Positions 53,501 through 63,571 of a stretch of DNA of 64,000 nt are shown piece after piece. Source of the stretch: Phytophthora sp. 'mugwort' (taxonomy: Eukaryota > Oomycota > Peronosporomycetes > Peronosporales > Peronosporaceae); the NCBI GenBank assembly GCA_033558025.1, contig JAUCEF010000011.1, forward strand, positions 1,364,001 to 1,428,000. The letters are read 5' to 3'. The stretch's first letter is position 1. Every line of letters starts with the position of its first letter. A model generated the notes under the pieces. That model was not told where the DNA came from and did not search any database. It saw nothing but the letters and a program-made list of their open reading frames with translations. Position numbers and translations under genes: made by a program.

Positions 53501-54384
53501 GCCTACCGGACGCATCGACAGCACCTCCCAAGTTTTGCTGCATTCTGTCGCGACACTGCCGTTGCTCTCTCACAGAGACCTAGAACCCCTATCCCACTCA
53601 GCACCCTCAGTGAAAGCAACGTTTCATCAGGCAGCATTGAAATGGGGCTTTCATTTGTCTACAAGAAGCGCCGTCACTTTGAAACAGAAAAAGAGTGGAT
53701 CGACTTGCGACTTTCGAAGCAAACTACACATCATTTGGTACGCGTCCTTTGCTCACTAGTATCTGGTTCGATACTGACTGTGTTTTGATGGTGCATTGCA
53801 GTTGAGCTGTATTCTCTGCTATCGGCGCAACCACGGCATTGAAAACCACGTCCACAGTCGCCAAGGATACAAGACGAGCTTTGAGTGCATCGTCTGCAAG
53901 GTAGCTTTGTGCCGAACCAAACGGTGGGTGAAGACCAATCCTGCTTCGATAAGTTCATACCGAGAGGAAGCTGCCAGATCCGTACAAGCACCCTCAAGTA
54001 CAGAACTCAACGAAAATTGAGCGCCTCCACCATCGCGAAAGCGATCCAAGTCACTTGATCCTCCTAACCAGCGTGCCCCAAACGTTCGGCTATCCAGTAA
54101 GAAGCGCCGGCGCTCGTTGCGACTGAGTGTCCTCGCATCTCGCCCGCTGCAGCTTGTCCTTAATTTCAGGACAAACCTGCAAGGAGTCACGCAACGGCAT
54201 GCGATATTTGCTCAAGCGACGTGAAGGTGTTACATTGGCCGTAAGCATCGACCGCTTAGTTTCTAGCAAAAAGACATAGCCCTCTTTCATTTCTACTTTC
54301 TCTTCTCGTGTGTCCTTGAGGACACTTCGTGCGAAGCTCCTAGAAATTGATCCTTTTTTTGTCCTTAAAAATATCTTATTGGGG
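50530..54384 (+). mobile_element. piggyBac-like transposon with short TIRs and CTAA duplication
   Basis: The left end CCCCAATAAAAT (50530-50541) is matched in reverse at the right end (54373-54384, reverse complement CCCCAATAAGAT), 11 of 12 bases. Each end is flanked by CTAA (50526-50529 and 54385-54388), close to the TTAA target duplication of piggyBac, whose ends begin with CCC. The motif TTGTCCTTAAAA lies just inside both ends, in the same orientation at each. The 3855-base interior carries the transposase remnant on the plus strand. Confidence 0.8.
50725..54019 (+). pseudogene. piggyBac-like transposase with YqaJ-like insertion, decayed
   Basis: The start MPDIESSEDDVCWSDSDTDE is acidic, as in piggyBac. 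Later blocks, in changing frames: ELWLSFYGVTPMFFYD (~51075), YARYSSILSVLG, ASLDDDLIRLRSSR (~51350, first Asp zone), GLFLGGHIAARGESTVDIAR, SYQSNAVNQW with HALDR beside it in another frame (second Asp zone), GTHKRTGRFPF, KGERVVYWASKRLP. Then follows RTPDWFLLRKFRITG (~52045), resembling the start of YqaJ/lambda-exonuclease domains, and about 1 kb not found in classical piggyBac (GRLSTVIPEPAHRLLMLHS at ~52880). Next is LWNRIKGGIDAYSRYLKNV (~53250, third Asp zone) and a Cys-rich end (C-x2-C ... SRQGYKTSFECIVCKVALC). Many stops and shifts make it inactive. Confidence 0.7.
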
Positions 54385-54550
54385 CTAACTGGTCTCATAC
54401 TCAATTGATTCTTGATTGGAATCAAGCTTATTCGGCGGAATACGCATTGGGCTACCGTTTTCACACGCCCGTCAGACGTAATGTGGCTCCCTGTGTTTGA
54501 CCCTGCATGATACAAGTTGAAGATGTATGGCAGCAACTGAAGACTGCAGT

Positions 54551-54730
54551 AGACAAAATAAAATAAATCTCGGTGTTGACAGGCTGCTTTTCATTGCCGT
54601 GATCAGCTATGATTTAAACCATTGGTGTGCTATAGCAGTGGATTTCAATCACAATGAAGTTAGTGTCTACGACCCCAGTAAACAAATGATAAGATACCAC
54701 TGCTCGTGTACACACTCAATATTGCTGTTG
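54551..54730 (+). pseudogene. Ulp1-like (C48) cysteine protease fragment
   Basis: The frame reads LLFIAVISYDLNHWCAIAVD and VSVYDPSK, the His-Trp and downstream Asp pattern of Ulp1/SENP-type proteases, which remove SUMO. Only this part of the domain is present; the catalytic Cys region is missing. Such fragments are common in MULE and other transposons of oomycetes. Confidence 0.5.
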
Positions 54731-54744
54731 TCATTTCGGATGAG

Positions 54745-55000
54745 CTCACCGTTGCACGTACACATGACAAAAGAGCGACCGTCACGCACGATTCGCCGCA
54801 CGCCGCAGCCGATAGTGCCAAAAGCTGGGCCAAATTGACGACCACGGTTTGAGTGAAACATTTGTCCGTCGTCGCCATGGTATCCGTACGAGCGGAAATC
54901 CCAACCTGGCTGTCGGTCCATAAGTCCCCCAGCTCGATACCTACAACTGTGGTATACGTTCTCTTGTTTGCCGAGTATTGCATCCATGAAGAGGAATCCA
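54745..55000 (-). pseudogene. SPRY-domain fragment
   Basis: On the minus strand the frame reads AGGLMDRQPGWDFRSYGYHG, DDGQMFHSNRGRQFGPAFG and IGCGVR, the core of a SPRY/RanBPM-type domain, a protein-binding fold. The rest of the gene is missing. It abuts the oppositely oriented Ulp1-like fragment. Confidence 0.6.
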
Positions 55001-55062
55001 GTGGCGTTGAAGGTAGTGATAGGCCTGCAAGGTTGTTCTTTCGCTACAGGTCCATTACCCAA

Positions 55063-55717
55063 CTCCTAACGTCAATGTAAGAAGTTATTTTATCGTCATT
55101 TCGGTTTGAGGAATAAGTTCAATATACACTGTTCGGTCAACACTACAACAAAGTCTATCAATATGCGCTGTCAACTCGAAGGAATTCGATCAGCAAATGA
55201 TGGCTCGGAAATATATATCGCGGGGTCTGCATTTTTGGCTCGGAAACATATAGAAACCACCCCTACGTTTTCTTCACGTACACGTTAATAATCTGTCAAA
55301 TTAGTTTGTTCTCGAAACAAATTAGACAGGGACAAGGAGAGATAGGGCGGTGGATCAGAGAACGACCCACCAGCAGCTGATACGTCTACAGTTTAAATTT
55401 TCCTGCACAGATCTCGACTGCTAGACAAGCACCATGCCGACAACAAATGCTGCCACCAAGCGATGCAGCAGCGCTCGTGCACGTGGTCTTCGAGGAAATG
55501 CCATAAATACTGGTAGGAATGGGGGGCAACACTGCATGTGCGAGACCAGCACTTTACCGAGACAGGGCATGGACCTGTCTGTGGCACAGTAAGCAGATAG
55601 AGAGTGCAGACAGTCTCGTCCGCTTGCTGATCGTGTCGTGGCCCAAGAAATAAGACTACCCGGTAGTGTTTCCGGTAGTAACTTTGAAAGAAATCCCCCC
55701 TCTCTCACAGACCATAT
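55063..55717. other. Spacer, nothing recognised
   Basis: Short frames only. Near 55205 and 55235 the words TGGCTCGGAAA(C)ATATA repeat. Confidence 0.4.
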
Positions 55718-56539
55718 TTGGAAGGCCGCACCGGAGCCCCTGGAGCCCCTGCTCGCCAAGACGCCCATGCTGGACCAGGCGCCTGCGACCATCGTGCTGT
55801 CAGATGCCGGAGGAGCACTGCTGGATTAGGATCTCGTGCTGGACCAGGATCTCATGAAGCCGGTGAAGCCCCTGGTGGACAAGACGCCCCAGGAGCCGGC
55901 GACCCCCCCCCCGTACTGGACCGGATGCCAGAGGAGCCCTACTGGCTAGGAGCCCGTGCTGGGCCAGGGGTCCATGAAGCCCGTGGAGACCGTGCTGGAG
56001 CAAGACCCCATGAATCCTCTACGCCCGTGCTGGACCAGGAGATCGAGAAGCACGCGCTGGACTCTCCAGGGCGTCGGTCGCGTGTGCAGAGCGCCAGCCG
56101 CTGCTGTCGGGCGCCGCCGCCACAAGTGTTCGCGTATCTTGCCGAGCGCGCGTCGCTTCCCTGCGGTCTGCGGCCTGCTGTTGCAGTGGGTTTCTTCATG
56201 CGTGCCGCTGTCCATCCACCCCCAAGCGCAGACGCAGCCGCCGTACGCGCCCTTCCACCACCACCAGCGCCGAGGCCAAGCCGCCGCCAAGCGCGGCCTG
56301 CAGCAACCCGACGTCTAGGAGCTACCGTCCCGCGCGCGCACCGAGCTGGTTGCCAAGGCGTTGCAGCGCGCCTGGTTCGCCATGCGTTTTTGGCTTTGGC
56401 CTTCCTCAAGGCACACGAGCTGCTGTTCGCGGGGTTGGGCGTGCTGCACGCCGTGGTGCCGCTGTGCGAGTTACTGGGTCCCTACACGTTCTTCCGGGGC
56501 GTGCTTCTGCTGCTGAAGGAACAAGACCAGGAGGATTAA
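55718..56539 (+). CDS. GC-rich frame with repeats and hydrophobic end, unrecognised
   Basis: A 273-codon frame is open, but another frame over the first half reads repeated units such as MLDQAPATIVL, VLDQDLMKPVKPLVD and VLGQGSMKPVETVLEQDPM, broken by TAG at two sites, so a frameshift or two overlapping remnants is likely. The last 70 residues (HAFLALAFLKAHELLFAGLG, VLHAVVPLCELLGPYTFFRG) look like membrane helices. GC is much higher than in the flanks. I recognise no family. It may be a decayed host gene or a captured fragment. Confidence 0.3.
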   Translation: MEGRTGAPGAPARQDAHAGPGACDHRAVRCRRSTAGLGSRAGPGSHEAGEAPGGQDAPGAGDPPPVLDRMPEEPYWLGARAGPGVHEARGDRAGARPHESSTPVLDQEIEKHALDSPGRRSRVQSASRCCRAPPPQVFAYLAERASLPCGLRPAVAVGFFMRAAVHPPPSADAAAVRALPPPPAPRPSRRQARPAATRRLGATVPRAHRAGCQGVAARLVRHAFLALAFLKAHELLFAGLGVLHAVVPLCELLGPYTFFRGVLLLLKEQDQED

Positions 56540-56597
56540 GACGAGAGTGAGACGAGACGTTAGTTGTTATCTCTAATATCACCTTAGTGACTGGTGT

Positions 56598-58400
56598 TCA
56601 TTCCATATGTATCGCTAGGCCATTGACTCTCGGGCGTCCTGCCGGCTGCGTTCTTGCTTGCACCCGCTTGCGCTTGTCGGTTCCTCGGTAGAACAGCGTC
56701 TCCCTGCTAGTGGCATCGATACTACCAACGGCACCGAGGGCAAAGAGTAGATGGACACATGAACCGTGCTTCATGTTGAAGCGGCAAGGGCAATACCGAG
56801 CTGGGCTCCACCGTCCACCCACAAGGTGGCATGTCCATGCGTTCCATCCTGGCTGTCTCGAAGTTGAGCTGCGCGGTGATGGGGAGGTTTTCGCGTGACC
56901 GGCCCTCCAGGACATCAAACACGCGAGTGGCAGGAAGTGCCATGACACGGATGGAGTTGGTCGTTCTCTGCGACGGCACGTCGGCAAGGAGCGATGCTAT
57001 GCTTCGGCGCTGGAACACCTTCTCGTACAGAAGTCCATCGCGAGTCAGAGCCCGAGCACGTTTGGCGAGACGGTCCGAGAAAGTGGTCGTCGTTGCAAAC
57101 GGCTTCGCCCGCACGATCTCACCACCACAGAGGAGCATTAACTGGTCAACCAGTGCGCCCACTTTCAGCCGCCGACGCATAGTGACGTCGCGCTTGATCG
57201 CTGCATTGAACGTCTCGCACGGGTTATTCGTGGTGGCATATCCACTGGCCGTGTGGAGCATTGCCACCGCCATACTCTCTCGATCAGCCATACTTTCTCG
57301 AAGTACGCCACAAACCCAATGAGCTGCGCCCAGTTGCCCCACTCTGCCTTCACCTCTGTAAGCTTCTCGTTGAACTCGCGCTTGCTGCTCGTAAATGCTG
57401 CTCGTGTAGATGGCATAATACCATTGCAGCAACGTTTGCCTGCAAGGAGCGCGTCTTTTCGTACACTTTGTTTCGCAACATGAAAATGCACATCAGAAAA
57501 CGAAACGTGCTGTTGATGCCGAAAGCGTTTTGTAGCGCGTTCCACCGCGCTAAATCGGCATCTCCCATGGCATACTACACGCACAGGTCCTTGCCAGTCA
57601 CCAGATGATACAGACGGCACAAACTTGAGAGCACCTCTGTGTACTGCTCCTGCGTCTCCTGTGAGACAACAAAAAAAGCAACAATGTGGAATTGGCGGGC
57701 TCTATCGGACACGCCGACCAATACTGGGTATCCAACCTGCGAGTGCTTGTAGGTAGCATAGATGCAGGATAAAAGACGCTGGATCGCGGTCGGCATTTCG
57801 CAGCAGTTTCTTCGTGGTCATGACGACGACGAACGGATCTTGATCGGTACCGTTACCGACAATGGGCCTCCCTTCGGCGTCATTGCACCACGAAAATGTG
57901 AGCGCGGCCAACTCCTCTTCCTGACCGGTGCCAGTATCTCGAATTTTGAGGCGGACAGCCTTAAGCAGGTCGCTGCCCCCCACCGTGCCGACCACGTAGT
58001 TGTGGACGAAGCGCTGCACCGTTGCCAGTGGCAGCGTGGAAGCTTCGTCCAGGTTGAACCGGCGCCTGAGCCCATGCCACACTCGCAGCGAGCGAAGGCA
58101 CTGTGCGGCCCAGTCGTGAGCCACGTCCTTCATCGCTGAAGTCAGCTTTGGCTTCGCCGATGAGTGAAGTGGCGAAAGATGGGCATGCAGCTCGTCGACA
58201 TTTGCCACATTTAGCATGCTGCATGTCCTTACGCGCCCTCGCCAAGGGCAAGCTGCACCAGGCGTTCGCGATTTGCATGCATCACAGCTACAGCGTAGGA
58301 GCTGCGTGCGCATCGAGTGGGGCGCTGCAACCGTGCAAATGCAGCATTGGCCCAGGTCGCTCTTGTTAATTGTGAAGCTCTTGAACGTCTCCAGCAGCAT
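56598..58400 (-). pseudogene. MULE transposase with SWIM zinc finger, more complete copy
   Basis: The first frame (58400-57702) has a Cys-rich beginning (RCSCDACKSRTPGAACPW), then VRLKIRDTGTGQEEEL and GRPIVGNGTDQDPFVVVMTT, leading toward the first catalytic Asp. Other frames follow with YPVLVGVSDRARQFHIVAFF, YAMGDADLARWNALQNAFG and FRFLMCIFMLRNKV (second Asp zone), FVAYFEKVWLIERVWRW, SGYATTNNPCETFNAAIKRD (Glu) and finally the SWIM finger C-P-C-x6-C-x-H (CPCRFNMKHGSCVH). At least four shifts break it. It shares the GYATTNNPCETFNA block with the copy at 46370-47860 but differs elsewhere, so the two come from related, not identical, families. Confidence 0.8.
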
Positions 58401-58459
58401 ATCATTGTCCGCGCTGGGGAGCGCGATAGCGAGGTGACCCAGGGAAGGTAGCGAGGCAT

Positions 58460-59238
58460 GGCGTCGGCGGGTAAGCGGTTGGTAGCTTGGTTGGATGAAA
58501 GGAGGAATGGTTGGGCAAAGTGCGCTTCGATCAGATCTCTTGTTTCTATTGGGTAACAGTTGATAAATGAAGCCTATGGATTGACCAATATTGGGCTTAG
58601 TGCGGGGATTTTCTTTGCCGTGCCGGCGAGCGATTGGTGGTATTGAGGAGGCGCATTGCGTGGTGGCCGGGATAGCACAGTGCTCGACGGATTTTAAAAG
58701 TGCTGGTAGTACAGCTTGAGTGCTGGTCGCATAGAGTTTGGTGTCAAGAGTAGGTTCTCGTAGACTTCAAGCGCATGCTGGCGTGGTCGCTGTTTAGACG
58801 TACTCCTGGCCGCATCGAGAGTAGGATGAGGCCCTTTCAGAAACAATACTTGCATTCTGACTAGACTCTATAAAAGGAAACTTGAAGAGGGAACGTAGGG
58901 TGGTGTCTGTATAGCGCGGGAACATGTAAAATTCAGCGGCACTTGACGCCGCATTGGGGCCAGTAGCGGCATGCATTCTTCATAATTGCATCTGCCTTAC
59001 GCACAAAGCGATCTTGTTTCCACACAGATCGTTCCGTTTCTGGTATGCCGCCTGGCCACCATGTGGCGGTGTAGTCGAACGGACAGCACCATTTATGGAC
59101 CGATAGAGTGTGGAACGGTGTACAGACTATATTCTCACATCCGACACCAGCTGTTTCGCCTTATATATGCTGTGTATTATCTTACTCAGAAATAACCGAT
59201 CTATAGATGGATGGAGTCTACCTTTAGCATTAGCCACA
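58460..59238. other. Spacer, nothing recognised
   Basis: No convincing frame. Terminal repeats of the MULE or pogo elements should lie here but could not be identified by eye. Confidence 0.4.
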
Positions 59239-60441
59239 TTATTTCGTCGTCTGAATCGCCATCAGTAGCCCACATTCTTCACCCGATTCGTAATCCCCGA
59301 CACCACGGAGAGGGACAGCGAGTCCAGTCTTCTGCCAATAGTGGTTAACGGTCGCCGCCGACATAGTCTCCCACAAACTGGCTATATTGCATTGCTTGGA
59401 GTTAGTCGATCTTGAAGACGGAGCACCCAACAACGCCTTCGTCCGCATCAAACCTCTTAATTATCATGTCAATCTGCAGCGAACGAAACCTGGCCTTGAA
59501 AGACGCAATGATGCCCGCGTCAAGAGTTTGTAGGTATCGGTGTTTGGCGGCAGCTTCGGGACGTTCACTTTCGTCAATGCAGCACCCCGCAACGCGTGGG
59601 AAGACACATTGTCTGCTGGGAGGAAGATGGTCCGTCCCGCCGCTCGCATGTCCTTGTCGAGGTTGAGCAGCCACTTTTGGTATACTGTTGAGGTCATCCA
59701 CGCCTTGGTCGGTTTTTATACAGGTAACCATGTTCTTCTCCTGTCTTTTCGCCGAGCATCTCGGCTTGACCGCGCGCCCGATGAACAGCAGCGAATCCGC
59801 GCCGTCAGCATTTGTAGTAAGGGCTAGCGTTATCCGTGTCTTGTCTTTCTTCACACCAGATGTCTCCGCCCTTCACATACTGCGTGCTGACCCCGCTTTG
59901 TAGTTAAGCCCCGTCTCATACATATTGTACGTGTACTTGGGGTCGTACATGTCCGTCAGTTCTTGAAGTGCACGCCGGCCATCTTGCACCGTATCGAGCT
60001 CAGCAGAGCCGGCCTCCCCGTGTTTAGCTCGAATCGCAATTCGTGTCTGTTCAAGAAGGACGAAAACAAACCTACTGATAAACGCACGCCTAGCACTGTG
60101 CCACCAACTTTGAATCGTAGCTTCTATGCCTTTCTAATGATCGCATTTCGGTTTAAACTCAATCCCCCCCCCCTCCGCCCTTTTCACCCAATCACCCAGT
60201 TTTGTTTCTAAAACAGGGGTCTTTACCTTTTGCGGCTTTCCCCGCTTACCTTTGCCGTACTCGTCCTTCATAATGGCGCTGCGTTTTTGAGAATGTCGGC
60301 GATGGCATTGTGTGCTGGGGTCTTATGCAGCCTAAACGTTCGCTGTGCCCACTCTGCCAATTGGGTCGGCCTTAGCTCAGGGGCGTCTGAGCTCTCGTGA
60401 ATAAGTTCGCGCTTGTCTTGTATGGTCATCGACTTGCCCAT
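59239..60441 (-). pseudogene. pogo/Tigger-type transposase, copy 1
   Basis: It starts at the ATG at 60441 with MGKSMTIQDKRELIHESSD and LRPTQLAEWAQRTFRL, the first helix-turn-helix. The DDE part is downstream: DKTRITLALTTNADGADSLL, then YQKWLLNLDKDMRAAGRTIF and PADNVSSH (a catalytic Asp in the DN-x-SSH motif), then LQTLDAGIIASFKARFRSLQ, and the C-terminal helix with SAATVNHYWQKTGL. Several frames are needed, and the second HTH (CENP-B type) is largely missing. The enzyme would move elements with a TA target site. A second, related copy follows directly upstream in the same orientation. Confidence 0.75.
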
Positions 60442-60699
60442 GGTTCGTGTCAAGATTGTAGAAAGTTTCAAAACTGGCGCGCTCGAAAATTTCCCTTTTG
60501 ATACGATATCTGCTTGGCGTCCATAATTATCAGTTAGAGTGTTTATCAGGTTGTCAGAAGTGGTAATACTCTCTGTATGACTGTGCACGCCGTCCGTAAC
60601 CTCGCTCTGAGACTGCGTACAGTAAAAGCTCTCACTTCCGATAGGGTGGTCTGACCATATCCCAGGAATTGCAATCATGTTATGCAGATAGGCTCAACT

Positions 60700-62459
60700 G
60701 CGAAGCACGTATGATAATATCATCTACCTACGTCTACCCCGCAGCTGGAGGTGTTATTGCTTCTCTCATCGACACCGTTAAAGAGGATCACGGGATGGCG
60801 GAAGCAGTTTTCTATCGCCGCCTTGTCTCGCAGATCCTTGCTCCACTTCATTGCCTGCCGCTGGTCGACAGCATACACGTCCTTCCTGGTTGTTTCAGCG
60901 CACTTGATTTTATTGTACGCCTAGAGGAGCTGCTTTCGTAGATAGGCGCGCTTGAAACACGCGATAATGCCGGCGTCCATGGGCTGTAGAAAGGATGAAG
61001 TGTTAGGTGATAAAATCTACGCACACGTTAGTACAGGCAAGATCACAAGGCGTATGCGAGGACGCGTTATCTAATAGTAACAGGATATGCCTCCCAGCGG
61101 CCCGCATATCGCGATCGAGATTGAGTAGCCACTCGCGGAAAATAACGCCCGCCAACCACGCCTTTTGATTTGACCTGTACTGAAAGCCCATTTGGTCCGC
61201 CGAACGCTTTTCGAAGCAGTAAGGCTGCTTTGTACGCCCGTAATAGAGTGGTGGTACTACGTCCGAACCGTCTGCATTTTCCGTGAGCGCGAGTGTGGTC
61301 CTTCTTCTTCACGCCGAGTGTTCCCTTGGTACAAGTGGAGAGGGCGGGTCCCATTGCATAGCAAAAGCCCGCTCCATCCATATTGTAGGTATCTTGAGGA
61401 GAGTTGACTCGGTGAGACCTTGAAGCCTCTGACGACCAAGATGGACGGCAACTAGATCAGCCGACGCGGCTTGTACCGGTCGCTGGCGATAGTGCAACAC
61501 ATGGTGCTGCTCAAATTATGTGTGCCATCCATCCGAGGACGCGAGATCCATGCATCACTGTTGCGAGCTGCCACTGCCGAGGGGTCGGATAGCCTTGGCT
61601 GTAGCGGAAGGAGTGTGTGTGTGTGTGTGTGTGGGGGGGGGGGCTGTAGAAGTATAGGCCAAGTGTAAGTGTAACAGAAAATAAAGTCAAAGCTTGTTTC
61701 TGCTCTTAGTTTCGACAGGGGAAATTCACAAGAAAAGAGGGAGTCGGCAGTTTACCTGTAGGAGCGACACCTCTCCCTGATTCGCACTGGGGCACGTTGG
61801 AGTGTCCCCTCCCCCCTTCCCACGATGACATCCTTCCCAGATTCGCCTTGAAGAATGCCCTCGAGCACGGTTGTCACCCGTCCGCAACGTCGCCTCTCCG
61901 CGAGCGCTGCGCAGTCTGAGTTAACGGTACACGCCATCCCTCCCTGCGACGTGCGAGCCGAAGATGACCGACGACCTCAGGTCATCAACACAATACGACC
62001 ATCTTTTCTCCCGCCCCCACTGTGGGATCGTCAAACGGTTTGGCTGGTCCCATGCCGGTGACCAGATCACAGCGTTCCGTCCGTGGCGCAGCTGGTATGC
62101 ATCCCGAATACCACGTATCGGGACAATCACAAAGCTCTCTTTGGAGGTCCCGCGCCTTCCGTCTGATTAGCCCGAGAGATACACACACATTTTTGGCCTC
62201 GAGTAGCTGTATGCAAGCCCAAAGGCGATTCTCCAACATTGACGTCACCTCCAGGGACTTATAGCGCTTGCTACCGCCTCATGATGGCCGAGGCCTTGTC
62301 CACGATGTCAGAGACGGTAGTTTGTACTGGCCCTCGCCTGAGCTTGTAGGTTTTCTTGGCCCATGCTGCGAGCTCGCGCTGATTCATCGTCGGATAGTCG
62401 GCTGGCTTTCTGATGAGATCTCGCTTCTGCTGAAGCGTCATCCGGCCTCCATCGGGCAT
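60700..62459 (-). pseudogene. pogo/Tigger-type transposase, copy 2
   Basis: It starts at the ATG at 62459 (MPDGGRMTLQQKRDLIRKPA, then NQRELAAWAKKTYKL). The CENP-B-type HTH is at 62248-62150 (LENRLWACIQLLEAKNVCVS). The DDE core follows with KKDHTRAHGKCRRFGR, REWLLNLDRDMRAAGRHI and LLLLDNASSHTPC (61191-61003), and the C-terminal part CFKRAYLRKQLL, VDQRQAMKWSKDLRDK and IENCFRHPVILFNG (60950-60760). Frameshifts and in-frame stops break it. It is more complete than copy 1 and keeps the LLDNASSH motif. Confidence 0.75.
61613..61643 (+). repeat. GT microsatellite with poly-G
   Basis: About ten GT units followed by eleven G, inside pogo-like copy 2. Confidence 0.9.
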
Positions 62460-63571
62460 TGCGTTTCTTAATCCGTTGTGAGGAGTCGTTCACCGCATTA
62501 ACCGGTATGCGCCGTGGGTGCAGCTGGGTTTGATTGAGTGGTGTACGTTGATTCTTACCCCAATACACCGCCCAACTTAAACCGAGTCTACCTGTCTATA
62601 GCGATTGTAGCATACGGGGAGGATATACTTTTTTATTAGTACCGGAACAGACCGCGGTTATTGTACGCAGACTCTACCAAAAGCCCAGCCGGTCGATCGC
62701 AGTACGATTTTTCACAGGTCACCTTTGTAGGCGTACAGTATTGGCTGGGCACGCTGGCTTGTAGGCACCAAACGTGCTACGTGTTACTAGTACAACTTTC
62801 GTTGGACACCAAACGCTACCCTTCTAAGGCAGAGCATATTGCGCTGTAGGCTGCATGTGTCAACGTTAGTAACTGAACCTCAACCTCCCACAAGTTAAGG
62901 TACGGTTACCTCAGACCTCCAACTGCTTAACCTCCCGCATACAACCATCCATATAAACCAAACGTTGTCCGTTGATTGGCGCCTCGTGACTTCCTGTAAG
63001 GCGTTGTCATGACGGAGCCGAAGGGGTTGGGTGTGTGCGAGGAGAAGGACTTCCTCCAGGTATTGAAAAGTGAGAGGCGCATGGTGGAAGGCGACGCTCC
63101 GGAGTATTAGACGGGTTAAGCGAGACACCGATTCGGTAAGGATGGACGACAGTGAATGCTGCGTTTTTGCTTTCAATTATGTGATGTACCTTTCTCCAAA
63201 ACGCCCTCCTTTTAGGGTCCTACGTAAGAGGAGAGGTCTCACGAAAGACTTCGTAACTGACTAAGTGCCTATGAATAAAACTTACCCATACTCTCATCTG
63301 ACACATAGGACATTCCATCCCTGATCTGCTGGTAGCTCTTCGGAGGTCCGAATGGCCGATGTATTGTGGCCACTATCCTGCATTTATTCCGTTTAGCGGT
63401 AGAATAATATGCAGCTTAGTGCCTACAGGTTCGTTCGACGTCTTTTGTGCCGAAGTCGGAGTAGCCGGAGTACCCGGCGTCGATGGAGTACCTGACAACG
63501 CTTGACATGCCTCGACACGTACTCGAATAACCCTGTTATGCTTGACTGGAATCGTTTATCCATTCCGTATA
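62460..63571. other. Spacer, nothing recognised
   Basis: Short frames on both strands without motifs. A terminal repeat of the pogo-like copy was not found. Confidence 0.4.
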
